In this document: positions 17,678 through 27,200 of the stretch, piece by piece
Layout: every line of letters starts with the position of its first letter
Numbering within the stretch: the first letter of the stretch is position 1
NCBI RefSeq assembly: GCF_029892685.1
Contig: NZ_JARXVD010000010.1
Span: forward strand, 124,001 to 188,000
Direction of reading: 5' to 3'
Source: Mycobacterium sp. OTB74
Lineage (GTDB): Bacteria > Actinomycetota > Actinomycetes > Mycobacteriales > Mycobacteriaceae
Length of the DNA stretch: 64,000 bases
The notes under the pieces: generated by a model
Told to the model about the DNA's origin: nothing
Database searches by the model: none
What the model saw: the letters and a program-made list of their open reading frames with translations, nothing else
Position numbers and translations under genes: made by a program

Positions 17678-20600
17678 CCGGCTCACAGCGCTTCCACGAA
17701 AGCACCGACTACCAGACCGTGCTCAACGGAGGCCTGGCGAGTTGGCAGATCGAACAATGCGACTTCGATTTCGAGAACTTCTTTCACCCGCTGGTCGGGC
17801 AGCTCATCGCGGCACTCAACCATGCCTCCGGGGACGCGGTGGCGGCGATGCTGGACCCCACCTTCCTTGCCGGCCTTGCGAACACCTTCTTCAGCGCACC
17901 GACCTCCCCGGGCGTCAATCCCCAGTACACCCCCGGCGACGGGCCGGTACATATCACCTCATATCCGGCGCAGATCGACCTCGACCACCAGCTTCCCTAC
18001 GCCAACTACAACTGGGAGCTGATCTATCACATCCCCGTTGCGGTGGCCGTGCACCTGTCGCAAAACCAGCGCTTCGCCGAGGCCCAGCAATGGTTCCACT
18101 ACGTATTCGATCCGACCTCTATCGGCCCTGGTCCCGCCCCGGCGCGCTTCTGGAAGTGCCTGTACTTCCAGCAGAACCCGCAGAGCATCGACCTGAGTGA
18201 ATTGTTCGTGCTGCTGTCCAGCCCGCAGTCCCAGCTGACCTCGACACAGATCAGCCAGGTGCAGGACCTGCTGACCAGTTACGCAACGAGCGTCTCAACA
18301 CCGTTCTCCCCGTTCGCGGTGGCCCGTTCCCGGCCCATCGCATTCCAGTACTACGTCGTGATGAAGTACCTCGACAACCTCATCGCCTGGGGCGACAGCC
18401 TGTACAGCCAGATGACCATCGAAACCGTCAACGAAGCCACCCTGTGCTACGTCATCGCCGCCAATCTCCTTGGCCCCCAACCCCAGCCGGTACCGGCCGC
18501 GGGCACCACCTCGGCCAAGTGCTACAACGACCTGCTCGCGTCCGGAACGCTCGATAAACTCGGCGATGCGCTCGTCGCACTGGAAGGGCAGTTCCCGTTC
18601 AACATCACCACCCCCGCCGATAACACCGGCCTGGGGACCACCGGGTCGGCCTTCGGCGCCGCGACCAGCCTGTACTTCTGCATCCCGCCCAACTCCAAAT
18701 TGCTCGGCTACTGGAGCACCGTCGAGGGCCGGCTCAACCAGATTCGCCACTGCGAGAATCTCGCCGGGCAAGTCCAGCTGATGCCGTTGTTCGACCCTCC
18801 CATCGACCCCAACCTGCTTGTCGCCGCGACCGCCGCCGGCCTCGACGTCGGCAGCGTGCTCAGCGGCCTGAACCAGCCGGTCAGCCCCGTGCGCGCCCCG
18901 CTGATCATCCAGAAGGCCCTCGAGCTGTGCGGCGAAGTCCGCTCGCTCGGTGCCGGATTGCTCGCGGCCATCGAAAAGAGCGACGCCGAAGCGCTGGCCA
19001 GGCTGCGGCAGAACAACGAAGTGTCCATCCAGCAGATGAGCCAAAACCTGCGGTTCCTGCAGTGGCAACAAGCCCAAGCCTCCACCGAGGCGCTATTGCG
19101 AAGCCGCGCCTCAGCGCTGGAACGCTACACCTTCTACCTGCGCGAACTCGGCGGGGCACCAGACCCGACCACCGTGCCCGACACGTTCACCGTCGACCAC
19201 ACAACGGTGCTCACCGAAGACAACTTCAACGACGCCTACGACGCCCTGGTCACCCAGTACGACCGGACAATCGCGACCCAGACCTACCCCAATTATCAAC
19301 CTGTGCAGTCGAATTCACCGTCGGCGCAGTCAGGTGCGTCCGGCTCAGGCAACCTCTATCTCAGCTCAAACGAGGACGATGAGCTCAACGACAAGATGCC
19401 GAACGCCCGCGACCTACACGTGCTCAGCGAGGCCGCAGCCGTGACGGCCGCCGCGCTGGCCCCAGTGCCTGATCTGCGAATCGACGTGCACTTCTGGGGC
19501 CTTGGCGCGACATCGAAGGTCGGCGGCGGTGGAACGTTGGCCACTGTAGCCAATGCGGTCGCCACAGGCTTGCGGACCTTGGCACAGTGGGAGCAGGACC
19601 AAGGTGCGATGGCTGGCCGCAAAGCGGGATATCAGCGCCGCGCGGACGACTGGCAGATGCAGATCAACCTGGCCGCGCACGAACTGAGCCAACTGGGCCG
19701 CCAGATTCTGGTGTCGCTGTTGACCGAACAATCCGCCCGCGCCGAATATGAGACCGCCAAAACGCAAGTGGGGCAAGCTCAGGAGGTCTTGAGCTTCCTG
19801 CAAACGAAATTCACCAACACCGACCTCTACGGCTGGATGCAAGGCCAGCTGTCCTCTCTGTACTACCAGTACTACCGCATGGCACTGGACACCGCCCGCA
19901 AGGCCGAAGCCACGACGAAGTGGGAGCTGATGCGGCCCGAGGTCGACGCCGTCACCTACATCCAGCCCACTTACTGGGACAGCGGCCATCAAGGCCTACT
20001 GGCCGGCGAAGCCCTCTACCGCGACATCAAATCCCTCGACCTGGACTACCAGACCTACCATCTGCGCGAGCTGGAGATGATCTGCCAAGTCTCACTACGC
20101 CAATTGGATCCGCTGGCCCTGCTGCAGCTGATCACCACCGGTTCGGCGATGGTCACGATCCCCGAATGGTTCTATGACCGTGGCTGCCCGGGGCAGTTCA
20201 TGCGCCGGATGAAAATGCTCCGCATTAACCTGGCGGCGGTGGCTGCGCGGAACACAAATGTGAACGTCAAAGTCACCCTGCAGAACAGTTCAGTGCGCAC
20301 CACGCCGGATCTGTTGCCGGGCAACACCTATGCTCGAAGCACCAACAACGCCGACCCGCGCTTCGTGGACTACTACGGCAGCACTGACACCGTGGTGACC
20401 AGCAATGCTGTCGCCGACAGCGGCATGTTCGAAACAAACCTGCGTGATGAACGGTTCCTGCCGTTCGAGGGCGCCGGAGCGATCAGCACCTGGAGCCTGT
20501 CACTGCCGGACATACCCAGTTTCGACTACTCCACCATCACCGACGTCGTCCTGGAGGTGTACCTCACCGCCCGCGACGGCGGCCAGGCGCTCGCGGATGC

Positions 20601-21006
20601 CGCGGGCAAATACCTGAAGACCCTGCCTCCCGGCGCCTCGGCCAGTGAGCCGACGCCCACCCTGGCGGTCCTGCTGAATCTGCGCCACGACTTCCCCAAC
20701 GAGTGGTACACCTTCACCTCCGGCACAAATACCGCCTTCAGCGCCACTTTGACCATGGACTACTTCCCCTACCTGGTCCAAAACGCGGTGTTGACTATCG
20801 AATCGATTGGTGTGTACGCCGGCGACGGCGACACCCTGACCCCCGCACCAGCGATACCCGTACCGCCCACCATGTCCACCGAGCTCAACACCAACCGCAG
20901 CACCACACTGAGCCTGCCGGCCGACCCGAACGTCCTGGCCCCCACCGAGCCCACTCGTGACGTGTACGCAATCATCACTTACACCGCAAAGCTGCCGGCC
21001 CAATGA
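17674..21006 (+). CDS. Tc toxin complex TcA subunit, C-terminal part (TcA2)
   Basis: 1110 aa from the ATG overlapping the TcA1 stop (MTGSQRFHES). Residues 105-150 contain the conserved NYNWELIYHIPVAVAVHLS and WFHYVFDPTS segments. The middle (about 410-780) is alpha-helical with long coiled stretches and corresponds to the TcA channel/shaft. Residues about 770-870 match the TcB-binding domain: LRQLDPLALLQLITTG, then IPEWFYDRGCPG and FMRRMKML. Together with TcA1 this gives all parts of a TcA. Two-chain TcA is known from Yersinia entomophaga YenA1/YenA2, but there the chains are more equal in size and shorter. It is coupled to the downstream ORF by another ATGA. Confidence 0.92.
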   Translation: MTGSQRFHESTDYQTVLNGGLASWQIEQCDFDFENFFHPLVGQLIAALNHASGDAVAAMLDPTFLAGLANTFFSAPTSPGVNPQYTPGDGPVHITSYPAQIDLDHQLPYANYNWELIYHIPVAVAVHLSQNQRFAEAQQWFHYVFDPTSIGPGPAPARFWKCLYFQQNPQSIDLSELFVLLSSPQSQLTSTQISQVQDLLTSYATSVSTPFSPFAVARSRPIAFQYYVVMKYLDNLIAWGDSLYSQMTIETVNEATLCYVIAANLLGPQPQPVPAAGTTSAKCYNDLLASGTLDKLGDALVALEGQFPFNITTPADNTGLGTTGSAFGAATSLYFCIPPNSKLLGYWSTVEGRLNQIRHCENLAGQVQLMPLFDPPIDPNLLVAATAAGLDVGSVLSGLNQPVSPVRAPLIIQKALELCGEVRSLGAGLLAAIEKSDAEALARLRQNNEVSIQQMSQNLRFLQWQQAQASTEALLRSRASALERYTFYLRELGGAPDPTTVPDTFTVDHTTVLTEDNFNDAYDALVTQYDRTIATQTYPNYQPVQSNSPSAQSGASGSGNLYLSSNEDDELNDKMPNARDLHVLSEAAAVTAAALAPVPDLRIDVHFWGLGATSKVGGGGTLATVANAVATGLRTLAQWEQDQGAMAGRKAGYQRRADDWQMQINLAAHELSQLGRQILVSLLTEQSARAEYETAKTQVGQAQEVLSFLQTKFTNTDLYGWMQGQLSSLYYQYYRMALDTARKAEATTKWELMRPEVDAVTYIQPTYWDSGHQGLLAGEALYRDIKSLDLDYQTYHLRELEMICQVSLRQLDPLALLQLITTGSAMVTIPEWFYDRGCPGQFMRRMKMLRINLAAVAARNTNVNVKVTLQNSSVRTTPDLLPGNTYARSTNNADPRFVDYYGSTDTVVTSNAVADSGMFETNLRDERFLPFEGAGAISTWSLSLPDIPSFDYSTITDVVLEVYLTARDGGQALADAAGKYLKTLPPGASASEPTPTLAVLLNLRHDFPNEWYTFTSGTNTAFSATLTMDYFPYLVQNAVLTIESIGVYAGDGDTLTPAPAIPVPPTMSTELNTNRSTTLSLPADPNVLAPTEPTRDVYAIITYTAKLPAQ

Positions 21007-21299
21007 ACCCCGCACACGTGCTCACCCAGCATGCGGCCCACCACCGCTGTCCGGCACAGAATGTGCCACCGAGGCTGCGCATCGACAACAGTGCGCAGCG
21101 GGGCATCGGCGAGAAGACACCCGGCAATCCATCACGGCACTTCGGCAGTGGCGCAAGGAATTTCGCTGCGATCAGCCCGCCGGCCCGGGTGCCCGCCACG
21201 CGCGCCGGCATCAGCAGCATCACCGGAGTCGACCTGAGCGGCATGCCCCTCAACCGCACCGCCGCCGTCGGCCCGCTCGCGCACGACAGACTGCAATGA
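21003..21299 (+). CDS. 98-aa linker ORF between TcA2 and TcB-TcC
   Basis: The ATG overlaps the TcA2 stop and its TGA overlaps the TcB-TcC start, so it exactly fills the gap with two ATGA couplings. The product is basic and rich in Arg, Pro, Ala and His (MNPAHVLTQHAAHHRC, ending TGVDLSGMPLNR and a short tail). It has no transmembrane helix or signal peptide. No family is recognised. The perfect fit argues for translation, but a short ORF kept only as a ribosome relay is possible. It might be an assembly chaperone or a disordered adaptor. Confidence 0.6.
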   Translation: MNPAHVLTQHAAHHRCPAQNVPPRLRIDNSAQRGIGEKTPGNPSRHFGSGARNFAAISPPARVPATRAGISSITGVDLSGMPLNRTAAVGPLAHDRLQ

Positions 21300-24200
21300 C
21301 GCTCCCCACTTCCGAGTCGGCACCTGCCGGCGCGCCGCCGGCGAATCCCTCACTGCCGCAACCCCAACCGGGCGGCGACTCGGCGCAGACACCACCCCAG
21401 GTCAGCGCGCCCACCATCACGTTGCCCAAAGGCGGCGGCGCGATCCGCGGCATCGGAGAAAAGTTTGGGGTCAACCCGGTCACCGGCACAGGGTCGATGA
21501 GTGTGCCGATCGCCACCAGCCCCGGCCGATCCGGGTTCGGCCCGCAGCTGTCGCTGTCGTATGACTCCGGTTCGGGCAATGGCCCGTTCGGATTCGGGTG
21601 GAGCCTGTCGATCCCGTCGATTACCCGCAAAACCGATAAAGGATTGCCCCGCTACGCCGACGCCGACGATTCTGATGTGTTCCTGTTGTCTGGCGCCGAA
21701 GACCTGGTCCCCGAACTCGCCTACGACGCCAGCGGGCAGTTGGTCCTGAACAACGGCCAACCGGTGACCGTCGAGACGCAGCGCACGATCAGCATCGACG
21801 GCGCCACCGAGACCTACCTGGTGCGCCGCTACCGTCCGCGCATTGAAGGCCTGTTCGCCCGCATCGAACGCTGGACCCGCACCGACGGTGATGTGCACTG
21901 GCGCAGTATCACCCCCGACAACGTGCTGACCCTTTATGGCGCTGACGCCGGCTCGCGCATCACCGACCCCGCCGATGCGCGGCGGGTCTTCAGTTGGCTC
22001 ATCAGCGAAACACGGGACGACAAAGGCAATGCGGTTGTCTACGAGTACCGGCCCGACGACGGTCTGGGCGTCGATATGGCACGCCCGGACGAACGTCACA
22101 GGGGCGGCCCGGATGATCCGCGGCGCCGAGTTAACCGGTTTCCCAAGCGCGTCCGGTATGGCAACCCCCAGCCCTTGCTGGATGCGACTGGTGTTCGGCC
22201 GCACAGGCTTTCGGCCCAGGACATTGCCGGTGCGGGCTGGATGTTTGAGGTGGTGTTCGACTATGGGGATCACGACCCGGCCGCGCCGGGTCCCGACGAC
22301 GACCGGATCGTCGATGCGACCGGAACACCCCGCTATCCGTGGCCGCTGCGTCCCGATCCGTTCTCGCGCTACCGGGCCCGGTTCGAGGTGCGCACCACTC
22401 GACTGTGCCGCCGGATCCTGATGTTCCACCATTTCCCCGACGTCCCCGATGTCGGCGCGGACTGTCTGGTGAGCTCGACCGACCTCACCCATACCCAGCC
22501 CACCGATCCCGGCGCCCCGATCTACTCGATGCTCACCATGGCCACCCACAGCGCCTACCGCCGTGGCGCCGATGGCAGCTATCTGTCGAAATCCCTTCCC
22601 CCCGTGGAATTCTCCTACACCGAACCCATCGTGCAGAACACTGTGCACACCATCGACCCGGACAGTCTGGCGAGTCTGCCCGAGGGTGTCGACGGCAGCA
22701 CCTACCGGTGGGTTGATCTGTACGGCGAGGGACTGTCGGGGGTGCTGACCGAGCAGGCCGGCGGCTGGTTCTACAAACCGAACCTGAGCCCACTCGACGA
22801 CGACGCGACCGGGACCGCCGGCACCGCGAGGCTCGGTCCGCTGCAGACCGTCGGCGCCAAACCCGCCCCGACGCTGGCCGCCGGCGCACAGTTCATGGAC
22901 CTGTCCGGCGACGGCCAGCCCCACCTGGTGCAGTTCGACGGGCCCACACCAGGGTCCTACGAATACGACCCCAGCGGAGGATGGCAGCCATTTCGGCCGT
23001 TCACCTCACGGCCCAACCTCGACTTCGGCGACCCGAACCTGCGGTTCCTGGACCTCGACGGTGACGGGCTGACAGACATTCTGCTCACCGAACAAGATGC
23101 GCTCATCTGGCATGAATCGCTCGGGGACAACGGATTCGGACCCGCACGGCGCACCGTACAGGCCGTTGACGAAGAACGCGGGCCGCACCTGGTGTTCGCC
23201 GAGGCGGTTCAGACGATCTTTCTGGCCGACCTCAGCGGCGACGGCCTGACCGATCTGGTCCGCATCCGCAACGGCGAAATCTGCTACTGGCCCAACCTGG
23301 GTTACGGGCAGTTCGGGGCGAAAATCACGATGGACAACGCCCCGTGGTTCGACAATCTCACCGAATTCGACCCCAAACGCGTGCGGCTCGCCGACATCGA
23401 CGGCAGCGGCACCACCGACATCGTTTATCTGCACCGCGGCGGGCCGCGGTTGTATTTCAACCAGTCCGGCAACAGCTGGAGCACCCCGCACACCGTGGCG
23501 GGCTTCCCGCGGCTGGACGACATGGCCACCGCGGCGGTGGTGGACTTGCTCGGCAACGGCACCGCCTGCCTGGTGTGGTCCTCACCGCTGCCCGGCGACG
23601 CGGGCCGCCAGATGCGCTACATCGACCTGATGGGCGGCCAAAAGCCAAACCTGTTGACCCGTACCGACAACAACCTGGGCGCCGAAACCGTGGTGACCTA
23701 CGCCCCGTCCACAAAATTCTATTTGCAGGACCAGCGCGCGGGCACCCCGTGGGTCACTCGCCTGCCGTTCCCGGTGCACGTGGTGGAGCAATCCGAGAGT
23801 GTCGACTGGGTGGGCCGCAACCGGTTTACCAGTCGCTACGCCTACCACCACGGCTACTTCGACGGCGAGGAACGCGAATTCCGCGGCTTTGGCATGGTCG
23901 AACAATGGGACACCGAACTTTTGGCGGCCCTGACCACCGATGGCGCCTTCCCGGTCGGCGAGAACATCGACACCGCCACCTACGTGCCGCCGGTGCACAC
24001 CAAGACGTGGTTTCACACCGGGGTCTACATCGGCGGCGGCCATGTATCCGACGTGTACGCCGGCGAGTACTTCCGCGAACCCGGGCTCACCGACGCCGAT
24101 GCACAGGCGTTACTGCTGCCCGACACCGTCTTGCCCACCGGGCTGAGCGCCGACGAGGAACGGGAAGCCTGCCGCGCGCTCAAAGGCGCCATGCTGCGCC

Positions 24201-27200
24201 AAGAGGTGTACGCCGACGACGCCGGACCCGCAGCGAGTCCCGCCCAGATCGCGCGCGCTGCAACCCCTTACACCGTCACCGAGCAGAACTACGCGGTGCG
24301 CACCTTGCAACCACGAGGGCTGAACCCGTACTGCGTGTTTTACCGGCATGTCAACGAAGCCCTCAATTTTCACTACGAACGTGACCCGGCCGACCCGCGT
24401 CTGCAGCACACCCTCACCCTGGAAGTCGATGCCTATGGCAACGTGCTGAAGGAAGCGGCGATCGGCTACGGCAGACGCACCACCATCCGCATCACCGACA
24501 ACCAGGGTCAGACACAGCAGGCGCCCAATCCCGGACTGGCCGCATTGACGCTCACCGATCAGGCCAAGCAGACCATCACCCTGCTGACCTACACCGAACA
24601 CCACCTGACCAACTCGATCGAGGCGGACGACGCCTACCGCACCCCGCAGGCGGCCGACGCGGCTACCTACGAGTTGACCGGGTACACCCCGACTGGCACC
24701 GCGGGACGCTTCCGGGCCGCCGACCTGGTCGAGTCCGACCCCAACGCCGTCGGGCAACTGCGCCAACGGTTCAGCACCGAAATCCCTTATGAGGCCACAC
24801 CCACCGGCGGCGAGTGCCGCCGGCCGATCGAACGGCAACGCATCCTGTACCGCCGCGACGACCTGACCGGCCTGCTGCCGCTGGGCCAACTCGAGTCGCT
24901 CGCGCTGGCGGGGGAGAACTACCGCCTTGCCTTCACGCCCGGCCTGCTCACCCAAATATTCCAGCGCCCCCGCTCGGGGCAGTCACCCGAACCGCTGCTG
25001 CCCGACCCGGTTTCGGTGCTGGGCGGGCAGGGCGCCGACCAGGGCGGATATGTGCTGTCGCAGGACCTCAAGGGCGACAACCGATTTCCCGCCGACGACC
25101 CCGACAACCACTGGTGGATCCCGTCAGGCCGCACCTACTTTTCCGCCGGCGCAAGCGACGACGCGACAACCGAACTCGGGCAGGCCCAGGCACATTTCTT
25201 CCTGGGCCGCCGCTACCGCGACGCATTCGGCTATGACACCACGATTACGTTCGATGCCAATGACCTGCTGGCGATCGAGCGCTACGACGCGCTCAACAAC
25301 CAGGTAACCGTCGACGTCAACGACTACCGGGTCCTACAACCACGACTGATCAGCGACCCCAACGGTAACCAGACCGAAGTCGGGTTCGACACCCTCGGCC
25401 TGGTTGTCGGCACCGCCGTGATGGGTAAACCGCAACCCGCACCCGCCGAAGGCGACTCACTGACCGGCTTCATCACCGACCCACCCCAGAGTCAGATCGA
25501 CGACTTCTTCACCGCACCCGACCCACACACCGTCGCACCCGGTCTCCTGCACGATGCCACCACTCGCGTCATCTACGACGTCGACCGGTTCCGCCGCAGC
25601 CGGCAAGCCCACCCCGACGACCACACCCTGTGGCAGCCGGCGTGCGCGGCCACCCTCACCCGCGAAACCCACGCCACCGCAACACTTCCCCCGCAGGGAC
25701 TCAAGATTCAAATCGGCTTCGCCTACTCCGATGGGTTCGGCCGCGTCATCCAGCAGAAGGTCCAGGCAGAACCTGGGCCAGTCATCGGTGGCGGCTCGTC
25801 CGTCGACCCCAGGTGGGTCTGCAGCGGGTGGACCATCTTCAACAACAAAGGCAAACCGGTCCGCCAGTACGAGCCGTTCTTCACCGCGAGCACGGGCTTC
25901 GAATTCGGCGTCCAGGTCGGTGTCAGCCTGGTGGTGTTCTACGATCCGGCCGACCGGGTCATCGCCACACTGCATCCCAACAACACCTACGACAAAGTCG
26001 TCTTCGATCCCTGGCAGACCATCACCTATGACGTCAACGACACCTGCGCAACCCGTAATGACCAGACCGGTGATCCGCGCACCGACACCGATATCAGCGG
26101 ATACGTCGCGAATTACTTTGCGGATCTCGCCGCCAACACGGCGACACCGTGGCAAACCTGGTATTCACAACGCGCCGGTGGCACCCTCGGACCCGACGAA
26201 CAAACCGCCGCCACCCGCGCTGCCGCGCACGCCGACACCCCCACCATTGCTCATGCCGATGCGCTCGGACGGCCATTTCTGACCGTGGCCCGTAACCGGG
26301 TTGTCTGCCCCGGACATGATCTCGACGGCACCGAAGACCAATTCAACACTCGCGTCGATCTGGACATCGAGGGCAACCAACGGGCGGTGCGCGATGCTGT
26401 CGTGCAGGCCGGCGATCAGCAGGGCCGCATCGTGATGCGCTACGACTACAACATGCTCGCAACCCGTATCCACCATCTGAGCATGGAGGCCGGGGCACGC
26501 TGGACTCTGAATGACGTGACGGGCAAGCCAATCCGGAGCTGGGACAGCCGCGCTCACACCATCACCACCGCCTACGACGCACTGCGTCGGCCGACAGGCC
26601 AGACCATACGCGGCAGCACCGCAGACTCCGACCCACGCACCCTGGGCCGCGACACCCTCATCGCCACAACCGAATACGGCGAACCGGCGCCCAACGCCGC
26701 CCCCGCAGACCAAGACCGGGCGCAGCAGCTCAATCTACGCACCCGGATCTATCGACACCGCGACACCGCCGGAATCGTCACCAACGCGCGTGTGGATGCG
26801 AGCGATGCGTCGCTCGAGGCCTATGACTTCAAAGGCAACCCGCTACACAGCACCCGCCAACTGGTCAGCGACTACACCGCCATCCCGGACTGGTCAAACA
26901 CTCCCGCGCTCGACGACGAGACGTTCGAAGCCAGCACGCTCTACGACGCGCTCAACCGACCCATCCAGTCCATCGCCCCGCACAGCAGCCTGCCAGGCAC
27001 CAAACTCAATATCGTTCAACCGGTTTTCAACGAAGCGAATCTACTTGCACGAGTGGATGTCTGGCTGGACCACGGCAACGAACCCACCGGCGCGCTCGAC
27101 CCAGCGAATGACGCGCCGTCACCCGTCGGCGTCGCCGGTTTGGAGCACAATGCCAAAGGCCAGCGTCTGCGCATCGACTACAAAAACGGCGCAGCCACCA

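Noticed and set aside
20957..21295. N-terminal extension of the TcB-TcC gene to an upstream in-frame start
   Set aside because: The extra 113 residues are Arg/His/Pro-rich shadow of the 98-aa linker ORF; the ATGA-coupled ATG gives the usual TcB start.
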